In this document: positions 43,287-51,646 of the stretch, in pieces | How positions within the stretch are numbered: position 1 is the first letter of the stretch | Layout of the letters: each line of letters starts with the position of its first letter | Source: Eutrophosalina sp902522775 | GTDB taxonomy: Bacteria; Bacteroidota; Bacteroidia; Flavobacteriales; Flavobacteriaceae | Length of the DNA stretch: 64,000 bases | Assembly (NCBI GenBank): GCA_902522775.1 | Contig: CABYWQ010000005.1 | Coordinates: 60,349-124,348 of the forward strand | Direction of reading: 5' to 3' | The notes under the pieces: generated by a model | What the model was told of the DNA's origin: nothing | The model's input: only the letters and a program-made list of their open reading frames with translations | Database searches by the model: none | Position numbers and translations under genes: made by a program

Positions 43287-44276
43287 ATGAATACAAAAAG
43301 AGATGACGAAATAGATTTGATTGAAATTTTTAAGAAAATTTACAATTCCAAAAAAGTTATTCTTTATTCATCAATAGCATTTACATTAATTGGGATTTCT
43401 ATTTCTCTTGTTAGTCCCGTAAAATATAGTTCCTCTACTATATTTATTCCTCAAAATCAAGAAAATACTCAATCAAATTTATCAGGCGTAGCGAGTCTTG
43501 TCGGAATAAATTTAGGGACATCATCTTTGGGAGGAGATATACCATCAGCAATGTATCCTCTAATTGGAGAAAGTCCAAAATTTAAAAGATTACTACTTAA
43601 TACAATAATTAATAAGAAAAAGAATTTAACATTAAAAAAATTTTTAATTGAACACTACAAAATTGATGAAAAAAATGACTCATTTTTATCAGGAATGGAA
43701 ATGAGCAAATTAGAAGAAATATGCTTTAATATTTTATCAGAAATTATATCAATTAATGTTAATCAAAAGGACGGGTTTATTACTATCAACTCTGTTATGC
43801 CAATTGCTGAATATTCAGCAATTGTTACAAAAAATTCAAGGGAAATATTACAAAATATAATTATTGAAAACAAAATTGAAACCGCAAGACAAAATCTCAA
43901 CTTTAGTCAAAAACAGTTGGGTGAAAAAAAGCTTGAGTTTGATGAAATTCAGTCAAAATTGGCATATTTTTCAGACTCAAACTTAAATACAGTCAATTCA
44001 TTTGTTATTAACGAAAAAAATAAACTTGAAGCTGAATTTGAAATTATTAATGCAGTAGTTACTGAACTTTCAAAACAAGTTGAACAAGCTAAACTTCAGG
44101 TAACTAAAGACACTCCTGTATTTTCTACAATAAAAGAAGTTATTATACCAAATAAAAGAACTAGCCCAAAAAGAACACAGCTAGTTTTAATTTTTGCTTC
44201 AATTGGATTTATATTATCATGCATATATGTCATATTAGCTGAACCATTAAAAAAAATTATAAATTCTATAAAATAA
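43287..44276 (+). CDS. Wzz/chain-length-determinant family protein
   Basis: A polysaccharide co-polymerase of 329 residues. It has a cytoplasmic N-terminus (DDEIDLIEIFKKIYNSKK), a first membrane helix (about 21-40), a large periplasmic helical domain with a coiled coil (about 190-270) and a second helix near 305-322 preceded by a proline-rich turn (IIPNKRTSPKRTQLV), the Wzz signature. No tyrosine kinase domain is attached. It should set chain length for the Wzy-dependent polymer made by the operon at 51-64 kb; the link is inference, as the two loci are 7 kb apart. Confidence 0.88.
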   Translation: MNTKRDDEIDLIEIFKKIYNSKKVILYSSIAFTLIGISISLVSPVKYSSSTIFIPQNQENTQSNLSGVASLVGINLGTSSLGGDIPSAMYPLIGESPKFKRLLLNTIINKKKNLTLKKFLIEHYKIDEKNDSFLSGMEMSKLEEICFNILSEIISINVNQKDGFITINSVMPIAEYSAIVTKNSREILQNIIIENKIETARQNLNFSQKQLGEKKLEFDEIQSKLAYFSDSNLNTVNSFVINEKNKLEAEFEIINAVVTELSKQVEQAKLQVTKDTPVFSTIKEVIIPNKRTSPKRTQLVLIFASIGFILSCIYVILAEPLKKIINSIK

Positions 44277-44285
44277 CTTGATTTT

Positions 44286-44699
44286 TTGAATAAAAAAGCT
44301 AATACCAATTTTATACTTACAGATTCAAATCATATAATTATCGAATGTAAAGTAAATTCTACAAATGGTAAATTCATAGTCGACACAGGTGCTTCAAATT
44401 CTTGTATTGATATTATGTTAGTTAAAAAATTTGACTTAAGTTTCAAAAAATCATATGAAAAAGCATCATCGGCTACTAATCAAATCAATGAAATTTTTTT
44501 TTCTAAAAAAAATACTTTAGAAATCGCTGGATTGATCAAAAATGACTTTGAACTTTTAATTTTTGATATGTCGCATATAAATAAATCTTTTAATGAAAAA
44601 AAAATAGATGAAATTGATGGAATAATTGGAGGTGATATTCTTTTAAAATTTAATGCAACTATTAATTATTTAAATAAAAAAATTACTTTACAACTCTAA
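44286..44699 (+). CDS. Retropepsin-like aspartic protease family protein
   Basis: A 137-residue single-domain protein with the aspartic protease motif VDTGAS near residue 33 (GKFIVDTGASNSCIDI) and the second hydrophobic-hydrophobic-Gly element (IDGIIGGDIL) near 115-124, the clan AA pattern; members act as homodimers. No signal peptide is seen. The start is a TTG 10 bp after the wzz stop. The 3' end overlaps the convergent sucB gene by 12 bp. Substrate unknown. Confidence 0.75.
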   Translation: MNKKANTNFILTDSNHIIIECKVNSTNGKFIVDTGASNSCIDIMLVKKFDLSFKKSYEKASSATNQINEIFFSKKNTLEIAGLIKNDFELLIFDMSHINKSFNEKKIDEIDGIIGGDILLKFNATINYLNKKITLQL

Positions 44700-45905
44700 T
44701 GCTTTTTTTACATTATTGTCCATCAAATTTTCAATTGGATTTTCTAGAGATTCTTTAATATTAATTAAAAAACTTACTGATTCTTTACCATCCACTATTC
44801 TATGATCATAGCTTAAAGCTAAATACATCATTGGGTGAATTTCAACTTTACCTTTTACTGCAATTGGTCTTTCAATTATATTGTGCATACCTAAAATAGC
44901 AGATTGAGGAGGATTTAAAATTGGGGTTGAAAGCATTGAACCAAAAACACCACCATTAGAGATTGTAAATGTTCCACCAGACATATCATCTACAGTAATT
45001 TCACCATCCCTTGCTTTCATGGCTAGTCTTTTTATCTCGTTTTCGATTCCAGCGAAAGTTAAATCTTGAGCATTTCTTACAACTGGGACCATTAACCCTT
45101 TCGGGCCTGAAACCGCAATTGAAATATCATAAAAATCGAATTTGATTTGATGATCTCCATCAATTATTGAATGAACATCAGGAAACTCTTTAAGAGCTCT
45201 TACCACTGCTTTGGTAAAAAAACTCATAAAACCTAAGCCCACATTATGCTTTTCCTTAAAAGTTTCTTTATACTTCTTTCTAATCTCAAAAATTGGAGAC
45301 ATATTAACTTCATTAAAAGTAGTTAACATTGCAGTGTGGTTCTTTACAGAAACTAGTCTTTCAGAAACCTTTCTTCTCAACAAAGACATCTTTTTTGAAC
45401 TTATTTTTCTATTTTTAGAAATAGCATCTAAATCAATTTTTGGGAGAGCTTTGATTGCATCCTCTTTTGAAATTCTACCAGATCTTCCACTACCTTTAAC
45501 AAAACGAGGATCTATCCCTTTTTCTTCCAAGATTTTTTTTGCAGCAGGTGAAGCTATTCCACGTGAGGAATTTATTTCTAATTTCTCATCAGCATCTTTA
45601 ATCTCAGGTTGTTGATTGATTATTTTTGTTTTTTCTACTTTATTATTTGAACTGATTATTTCTTTTTTTCCCTCAGTATCAATATGGCAAACAACAGCTC
45701 CTACATCAACTGTATCGCCTTCATTCGCTTTTAAAGTTATAATTCCACTTTCCTCAGCAGGCAAGTCAAGAGTAGCTTTATCAGAATCGACCTCAGCTAT
45801 GGTTTGATCTTTTTCAACATAATCACCATCAGATACTAACCACTGAGCAATCTCTACTTCTGAGATAGATTCTCCTGGGGATGGCACTTTCATTTCTAAA
45901 ATCAT
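44688..45905 (-). CDS. sucB: Dihydrolipoyllysine-residue succinyltransferase (E2 of 2-oxoglutarate dehydrogenase)
   Basis: The E2 core enzyme passing succinyl groups from lipoamide to CoA. One lipoyl domain at residues 1-80 with the lipoylated lysine in VDSDKATLDLPAE (near 43), an E3/E1-binding domain near 115-150 (IASPAAKKILEEKGID), and the acyltransferase domain with the catalytic LSYDHRIVDG near 370. 405 residues is normal. Starts 10 bp after sucA; E3 (lpd) is elsewhere. Confidence 0.94.
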   Translation of the reverse strand: MILEMKVPSPGESISEVEIAQWLVSDGDYVEKDQTIAEVDSDKATLDLPAEESGIITLKANEGDTVDVGAVVCHIDTEGKKEIISSNNKVEKTKIINQQPEIKDADEKLEINSSRGIASPAAKKILEEKGIDPRFVKGSGRSGRISKEDAIKALPKIDLDAISKNRKISSKKMSLLRRKVSERLVSVKNHTAMLTTFNEVNMSPIFEIRKKYKETFKEKHNVGLGFMSFFTKAVVRALKEFPDVHSIIDGDHQIKFDFYDISIAVSGPKGLMVPVVRNAQDLTFAGIENEIKRLAMKARDGEITVDDMSGGTFTISNGGVFGSMLSTPILNPPQSAILGMHNIIERPIAVKGKVEIHPMMYLALSYDHRIVDGKESVSFLINIKESLENPIENLMDNNVKKALEL

Positions 45906-45914
45906 AATATGGTA

Positions 45915-48647
45915 TTATTTAAAATTATCTTTATTCTTATCAAACACATACTCAATTACTTGATTGTGTCTTTTTGTAAATCTTGCTGGTGATCCTGATG
46001 CTGGTGATCCATAAAATCTTCTTGAGGCTACTCTAAAAGATTTAGCAATTTCTAAATGAACCAATAGATGAGACCATGAACCCATATTTCTTGGTTCTTC
46101 TTGTGCCCACACAATATCTTCAGTTTCGTATTTATTCACCAAACTCACTATTTCATCAACAGGTAACGGAAATAGCTGCTCGATTCTCACAAGCGCAACA
46201 TTATCTATATTATTTTTATCTCTAAAATCAACTAAATCATAATAAAACTTTCCAGAGCAGAATACTAATGATTTTACTTTCTTTGTATTAATATTATCAT
46301 CAATAATAGGCAAAAAAGTTCCAGCAACTAAATCTTTTTTAGTAGAAATAACTTTTGGATGTCTTAACAAACTTTTAGGAGTAAATAAAATTAGGGGTTT
46401 TCTGAAATCAGTTACAATCTGTCTTCTAAGAATATGAAATAAATTTGATGGTGTTGTGCAATTCGCTACGTACATATTATTTTTTGCACATAATTGAAGA
46501 TATCTTTCCATTCTTGCAGATGAATGCTCGGCACCTTGCCCCTCATAACCATGCGGTAACAGTAAAACTAATCCATTTTGTAGTTTCCATTTATCTTCCG
46601 CAGCCGATAAATATTGATCTATCATAATCTGCGCTCCATTACTAAAATCTCCAAACTGTGCTTCCCAAATGGTTAAAGTATTAGGATTAGATAAAGCGTA
46701 ACCATATTCAAAGCCCATCACGCCATATTCTGACAAAGGAGAATTATATATTTCAAAATTGCCTTGAAATTTACTTAAATGATTTAATGGAATAAAATTT
46801 TCCTCAGATTCCTCATCTTTCAAAATTGCATGTCTATGAGAAAAGGTGCCTCTTTCTACATCCTGTCCTGATATTCTTACATTATATGACTCATTTAAAA
46901 TTGATCCATATGCTAACATTTCTGCAATTGCCCAATCTATCTTATCATCTTCAAAATACATCTTTCTGCGGTCGCTCATAAGCTTTACAACTTTTTTTAG
47001 GAATTTATTTTGTGACTTTAATTTAAAAATTGACTCAGCAATCTTATCTAGATTATTTTGTTCTACGGATGTTTCATAATTTAACAACATTGAGTCTTTT
47101 TTGACTCTGTTCATACCTACCCATTCATGTTGCATAAAAGGAGTAATAATTACATTTTTATTCTTTTTAGAATTTTCTAAATCTTCATCAAGACTCTTTT
47201 TATAGTCTAATTCCATTTTTTCATAATCATCTTTTGAAATAACTTTTTCAGCAATTAATTTATTGGCATACATAGTCTTAACATCAAGATGTTTTGAAAT
47301 AGCTTTGTATAGTTTTGGCTGAGTAAATCTTGGCTCATCACCTTCGTTATGACCATATTTTCTGTAGCCCAGTAAATCAATGAATACATCCCGTTTATAC
47401 TTCATTCTATATTCTAAAGCAAAGTTTGATGCGTGAACTACAGCTTCAACATCATCTGCATTTACATGTAAAATTGGACAAAGATTTACTTTACCAACGT
47501 CAGTACAATAAGTTGAAGACCTTCCATCAATATAATTGGTTGTAAATCCAATTTGATTATTTACAACAATATGTATTGTTCCATTTGTTCTATATCCTTT
47601 TAATCTCTCCATTTGAACAACTTCATAAACCACACCTTGGGCCGCTAATGCGGCATCTCCATGAATAATAACAGGTAAAACGTATTCCTCTTCTCCTTCA
47701 AAATACTTGTCTTGCTTAGCTCTGGCTATACCATGAACAACAGGACCTACTGATTCGAGGTGAGAAGGATTAGGGGCTAAATTCATATAAATATTAAACC
47801 CTTTATGAGATTTTCTATTAGATGTCCATCCTAAATGATATTTCACATCTCCATCAAATATTTGTTCTTTATAATCTTTTCCATCAAATTCACCAAAAAT
47901 TTCTTTTGCAGGTTTTCCGAATATATTTGATAGTGTGTTCAGTCTCCCTCTGTGAGACATACCTACTATAAACTCTTTTACACCCATTTCTGCAGCCTTT
48001 TCAAATATTGAATCAAGAGCTGGAATTAAAGACTCTCCGCCCTCTAATGAAAATCTTTTTTGACCAACATATTTTTTATGAAGAAAGGTTTCAAAATTAT
48101 TAGCTTGAACTAATTTTTTAAGTATATGTTTCTTTTCTGAACTCGAAAATTTTGGATGATTATCATTGATGTTTAATTTACTTTGAATCCACTTTATTCT
48201 TTCAGGTGTCCTGATATACATATATTCAATTCCAATAGAGTCACAATAAATTCTTTCTAGATGAATTAATATATCTTGCAAAGAGGATGGACCTAATCCT
48301 AAAATTTCACCCGCATCAAATGTTTCTTTTAAATCACTTGTTGAGAGTTCAAAATTTTCTAATTCTAAATTTGGCTTATAAGATCTTCTATCTCTGACAG
48401 GGTTAGTCTTGGTAAACAAATGACCCCTTGTCCTATATCCATTAATTAACTTTACTACTTTAAACTCTTTTAAAATGTTTTCAGGAATATGAAAATCACC
48501 TTTTTCAACTTTATCAATGCCAAATTCAAACCCTTGAAAAAAAGCTCTCCAAGATGGTTCAACTGATTCAGGATTAATGAGATACTGGTCATATAGTTCG
48601 GCAAAATATGCTGAATGTGCTGTATTTAAAAAAGAATATGGATCCAT
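45915..48647 (-). CDS. sucA: 2-oxoglutarate dehydrogenase E1 component
   Basis: The thiamin-diphosphate-dependent decarboxylase of the TCA cycle. N-terminal AHSAYFAELYDQYLINPESV and SWRAFFQGFE are typical, as are GMSHRGRLNTL, the ThDP-binding region (HGDAALAAQGVVYEV, NNQIGFTT) and the C-terminal EAQFGDFSNGAQIMIDQYL and PHGYEGQGAEHSSARMERYL motifs. 910 residues is normal. First gene of sucAB. It is one of the consumers of thiamin pyrophosphate, the cofactor sensed by the riboswitch at 15.9 kb. Confidence 0.96.
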   Translation of the reverse strand: MDPYSFLNTAHSAYFAELYDQYLINPESVEPSWRAFFQGFEFGIDKVEKGDFHIPENILKEFKVVKLINGYRTRGHLFTKTNPVRDRRSYKPNLELENFELSTSDLKETFDAGEILGLGPSSLQDILIHLERIYCDSIGIEYMYIRTPERIKWIQSKLNINDNHPKFSSSEKKHILKKLVQANNFETFLHKKYVGQKRFSLEGGESLIPALDSIFEKAAEMGVKEFIVGMSHRGRLNTLSNIFGKPAKEIFGEFDGKDYKEQIFDGDVKYHLGWTSNRKSHKGFNIYMNLAPNPSHLESVGPVVHGIARAKQDKYFEGEEEYVLPVIIHGDAALAAQGVVYEVVQMERLKGYRTNGTIHIVVNNQIGFTTNYIDGRSSTYCTDVGKVNLCPILHVNADDVEAVVHASNFALEYRMKYKRDVFIDLLGYRKYGHNEGDEPRFTQPKLYKAISKHLDVKTMYANKLIAEKVISKDDYEKMELDYKKSLDEDLENSKKNKNVIITPFMQHEWVGMNRVKKDSMLLNYETSVEQNNLDKIAESIFKLKSQNKFLKKVVKLMSDRRKMYFEDDKIDWAIAEMLAYGSILNESYNVRISGQDVERGTFSHRHAILKDEESEENFIPLNHLSKFQGNFEIYNSPLSEYGVMGFEYGYALSNPNTLTIWEAQFGDFSNGAQIMIDQYLSAAEDKWKLQNGLVLLLPHGYEGQGAEHSSARMERYLQLCAKNNMYVANCTTPSNLFHILRRQIVTDFRKPLILFTPKSLLRHPKVISTKKDLVAGTFLPIIDDNINTKKVKSLVFCSGKFYYDLVDFRDKNNIDNVALVRIEQLFPLPVDEIVSLVNKYETEDIVWAQEEPRNMGSWSHLLVHLEIAKSFRVASRRFYGSPASGSPARFTKRHNQVIEYVFDKNKDNFK

Positions 48648-48709
48648 CTATCCTTTATTATTATAAAATTACAACTTATATATTATATGATAGTGAGTTT
48701 TTTGATGTT

Positions 48710-49192
48710 TTATCTACCGTAATCATCTGATAATCTAACTATATCATTTTCATCTGATGGATTATCATGATCTGTATGTTGCCATATCTCAGAGACAACT
48801 CCAAAATCATCTAAACCAATTAATCTATGTCTTTCTCCTTGTTTTAATTCAATCTGATCTTTTTCATTTAAAATTACAATTGGTTGTTCATTATCATTCA
48901 TGCTTTTTGAAACTCCTACACTACCCTTATAAACTCTCCAAATTTCTGCTCTTCTGTGATGATACTGCCATGACAATTTTGAATTGGGATTTACAATTAA
49001 AATTTTTGGACTTAATTTTCCTCCTATTTTTAGCGAATCTACATCCAAGCCATCAAAAAATTTATTAGCAAAATCTTGAGCCTGAGATTCATTTATAACT
49101 AAAAAACCTCCCCATGGTTTTTCAAAATCTTCAGATATAATTTCGAATCCCAAACTAGTAATTTTATTTTTTATTATTTTAAAATAATTCAT
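48710..49192 (-). CDS. Cupin protein, type II mannose-6-phosphate isomerase-like
   Basis: A 160-residue cupin related to the isomerase domain of ManC-type enzymes and to proteins labelled phosphoheptose isomerase in flavobacteria. The metal-binding cupin motif 1 is YHHRRAEIWRVYKGS and motif 2 is LKQGERHRLIG; the end DENDIVRLSDDYGR is a conserved tail. Enzymatic role (aldose/ketose phosphate isomerisation) is inferred from the family. It stands alone, divergent from umuC; an inverted repeat lies between them. Confidence 0.75.
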   Translation of the reverse strand: MNYFKIIKNKITSLGFEIISEDFEKPWGGFLVINESQAQDFANKFFDGLDVDSLKIGGKLSPKILIVNPNSKLSWQYHHRRAEIWRVYKGSVGVSKSMNDNEQPIVILNEKDQIELKQGERHRLIGLDDFGVVSEIWQHTDHDNPSDENDIVRLSDDYGR

Positions 49193-49196
49193 AGTT

Positions 49197-49204
49197 CAAA
49201 ACTA
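49197..49204 (-). promoter_or_regulatory. Candidate -7 element for the cupin gene (leaderless)
   Basis: TAGTTTTG on the minus strand (TAnnTTTG), ending 5 bp before the ATG at 49192, so the predicted start of transcription coincides with the start codon. Confidence 0.4.
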
Positions 49205-49226
49205 TTTAAATTTTAACATTTTTAAT

Positions 49227-49249
49227 ATTGAATTAAGAACTAATTCAAT
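49227..49249. promoter_or_regulatory. Perfect inverted repeat between the cupin gene and umuC (candidate operator)
   Basis: ATTGAATTA (49227-49235) and TAATTCAAT (49241-49249) are exact inverted complements around AGAAC. The repeat lies 15 bp before the umuC start codon and near the expected -33 region of the divergent cupin promoter. Its dyad shape suits a dimeric repressor; which regulator binds is unknown. Confidence 0.5.
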
Positions 49250-49263
49250 GTAATTTTAAATTA

Positions 49264-50523
49264 ATGTTTGCTCTTATCGATTGTAATAATTTTTATGTTT
49301 CTTGTGAAAGAGTGTTTAATCCTAACTTAAACAAAAAACCTATTGTTGTTTTATCCAACAACGATGGATGTGCTATATCAAGGAGTAATGAAGCAAAAAA
49401 ATTAGGAATACCCATGGGCGCTCCGGCTTTTAAATATGAAGAATTATTTAAAAAAAATGGTGTAAAAGTATTTTCCTCAAATTTTGCGCTGTACGGTGAC
49501 ATGAGTAGCAGGGTGATGAGTATACTCTCAAAATTTACTCCAAATATTGAAATATATAGTATAGATGAAGCCTTTTTAAAATTTGAAGGATTTAAAAACT
49601 ATGATTTAGAATCCTATTGTCAAAATATAAAAGATATGGTATTCAAATGGACCGGAATACCGATTAGCATAGGAATTGCGCCAACAAAAGCTCTTGCAAA
49701 AGTCTCAAATCGAATCGCTAAAAAGTTTCCATATCAAACAAAAGGAATTTATTTAATAAACTCTGAAGAAAAGAGAATTAAAGCTTTAAAATGGTTAAAT
49801 ATTGGTGATGTTTGGGGAATAGGTTTTAGACATGCAGAAAGATTAAAAAATATCAAAATAAATACAGCATACAATTTTATAAATCTTGAAGATGGTTGGG
49901 TAAGAAAAAATATGAGTGTAGTGGGATTAAGACTAAAAAAAGAACTAGAAGGAAAATCTGTATTAGACTTAGAAGAAGTTAGATCTCCAAAAAAGGCAAT
50001 TGCTACAACTAGGAGTTTTGAAGGAACAATTACTGATTATGAAAAAATTAAAGAAAGAATATCAACATTTGCAATATGTTGCGCTGAAAAACTAAGATCT
50101 CAAAACAGTAATTGTAACTCTGTATATGTATTTATAAGGAGTAATAAATTTCAAAAAAACAAGCCTCAATATAGAAATGGAATATTAATGACTATTCCTT
50201 TTTCAACAAACTCAAATATGATAATTAGTAAGTATGCAATTGAGGGACTAAGAAAAATATTTAGAAAAGGTATTAATTACAAAAAAGCAGGAACTATAGT
50301 GATGGGGTTAGATTCGTCCGAAAGTTATCAACTCAATATGTTTGAAAATGAAGACCTAAAACATAAATATTTAATGAAGACTATAGATTTTATACAAAAA
50401 AAAGAAGGGCAAAGTAAAATCAAACTTGCTTCCCAGGATTTAAGAAAAAGATGGAAGATGAAACAAGAAAAATTAAGCCCTAACTATACTTGCAAATTAA
50501 ATGAAATTATAAAAGTGAAGTGA
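49264..50523 (+). CDS. umuC: DNA polymerase V catalytic subunit UmuC (Y family)
   Basis: A translesion polymerase of 419 residues. Catalytic motifs: ALIDCNNFYVSCERVF at the N-terminus (metal Asp6) and YSIDEAFLKF near 100 (Asp-Glu pair); PTKALAKVSNRIAKK and the WGIGFRHAERL helix-hairpin-helix follow, then the little-finger domain and a C-terminal tail with SYQLNMFE resembling DUF4113. It overlaps umuD by 4 bp with umuC first, the reverse of the common umuD-umuC order. Confidence 0.94.
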   Translation: MFALIDCNNFYVSCERVFNPNLNKKPIVVLSNNDGCAISRSNEAKKLGIPMGAPAFKYEELFKKNGVKVFSSNFALYGDMSSRVMSILSKFTPNIEIYSIDEAFLKFEGFKNYDLESYCQNIKDMVFKWTGIPISIGIAPTKALAKVSNRIAKKFPYQTKGIYLINSEEKRIKALKWLNIGDVWGIGFRHAERLKNIKINTAYNFINLEDGWVRKNMSVVGLRLKKELEGKSVLDLEEVRSPKKAIATTRSFEGTITDYEKIKERISTFAICCAEKLRSQNSNCNSVYVFIRSNKFQKNKPQYRNGILMTIPFSTNSNMIISKYAIEGLRKIFRKGINYKKAGTIVMGLDSSESYQLNMFENEDLKHKYLMKTIDFIQKKEGQSKIKLASQDLRKRWKMKQEKLSPNYTCKLNEIIKVK

Positions 50524-50954
50524 AAAAAAATAACCTTAAATTTTTAAAACCAAAAAAAGGAAAATTTATTGGTCAATGGCTAATAGAACAAGGCGTCTCA
50601 GCAGGTTTTCCATCACCAGCAGATGATTTCAAAGAAGTGAGGATAAGTTTAGATAGAGAACTGGTAAAAAACCAAGAGTCTACATTTTATGCAAGAGTAA
50701 GTGGAAATTCAATGGAAAATGCAGGTCTTTCAGATGGAGATTTAATAGTAATTGATAGAGCATTAGAACCCATTAAAAATAAAATTGCGGTTTGTTATCT
50801 AGATGGAGAATTTACAGTAAAAAGAATAATTACAAGAGGAAATAAACTATACTTAAAACCCGAAAATAAAGATTATAATGAAATTGAAATAAAAGATGAT
50901 AATCAGTTGATAGTATGGGGGATAGTTACATACGTGATAAAAAAATTATCTTGA
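50520..50954 (+). CDS. umuD: UmuD-like S24 self-cleaving peptidase
   Basis: The accessory subunit that becomes active on RecA-stimulated self-cleavage. The 144-residue product has a cleavage-site region SAGFPSPADDF near residues 28-38, the catalytic serine in SGNSMENAGLSDGD near 65, and the lysine in GEFTVKRI near 98. No helix-turn-helix is present, so it is UmuD rather than LexA. It starts with GTG in a GTGA overlap with the umuC stop, implying translational coupling. Confidence 0.92.
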   Translation: MKKNNLKFLKPKKGKFIGQWLIEQGVSAGFPSPADDFKEVRISLDRELVKNQESTFYARVSGNSMENAGLSDGDLIVIDRALEPIKNKIAVCYLDGEFTVKRIITRGNKLYLKPENKDYNEIEIKDDNQLIVWGIVTYVIKKLS

Positions 50955-50979
50955 AATTAAAATAATCTATATAAAGATT

Positions 50980-51645
50980 TTAGAATTCTCTTTTAGGTAA
51001 ATTATAAAAACATTTTTCATATAGCCTACTATTAGGAAAAATTATTATCCAAGCTGTCATAAAAATGAGCTGCAAGTCAAGGTTAAAAGAACGGTTTTCT
51101 TGATACCACATTTCCAGTGCACCTTTAAATGGTGCAATTACTCTTTTATAAAACTTGTGAGGATCTTCATTTTTTATGTTTGAAATTATAGTTTCTTCAT
51201 CTCTAAAAACAATAGAGCCAATACCTGTCAAACCCGGCTTAACATTATAAATTTTAGCTTGTAGATCTTCACTGTAAGCAGTAAAGGTTTTGTAAACAAG
51301 TGGACGTGGACCAACTAAACTTATGTCTCCTTTAAGAATATTAATTATTTGAGGGAGTTCATTAATTTTAGTTCTTCTCAAAAATTTTCCAAAGCTTGTA
51401 ACTCTATAGTCATTTTTGAGTGTAATACTTCCAGTTCCCAAATTCATGGAATTCTTCAGCATTGTTGCAAACTTCCATATTTTAAAAATAGAATTATTCA
51501 TCCCAATTCTCTCTTGAAAATAAAAAATCTCACCTTCAGCAGTAAAACGAAGAATAATTACTATTGGAATAAAAACAGGTAGAAGTATAATCAACGTTAA
51601 GAGACTAACTATTATATCAAATATACGCTTTGAGATAAGATACAT
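50980..51645 (-). CDS. Sugar transferase, small monotopic phosphoglycosyl transferase
   Basis: Initiates polysaccharide assembly by moving a sugar-1-phosphate from a UDP-sugar to undecaprenyl phosphate. 221 residues with one N-terminal re-entrant hydrophobic hairpin (RIFDIIVSLLTLIILLPVFI), an FKIWKFATM segment, the catalytic region RRTKINELPQIINILKGD and SLVGPRPL, as in PglC/WcaJ catalytic domains. The catalytic dyad position reads Asn-Glu instead of the more common Asp-Glu. Last gene of the polysaccharide operon, 1 bp after the preceding dehydratase gene. Likely substrate is the sugar made by the two genes upstream. Confidence 0.88.
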   Translation of the reverse strand: MYLISKRIFDIIVSLLTLIILLPVFIPIVIILRFTAEGEIFYFQERIGMNNSIFKIWKFATMLKNSMNLGTGSITLKNDYRVTSFGKFLRRTKINELPQIINILKGDISLVGPRPLVYKTFTAYSEDLQAKIYNVKPGLTGIGSIVFRDEETIISNIKNEDPHKFYKRVIAPFKGALEMWYQENRSFNLDLQLIFMTAWIIIFPNSRLYEKCFYNLPKREF

Positions 51646-51646
51646 G

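Noticed and set aside
50520..50954. LexA repressor
   Set aside because: The peptidase half and cleavage site are present but there is no N-terminal helix-turn-helix; length and pairing with umuC indicate UmuD.
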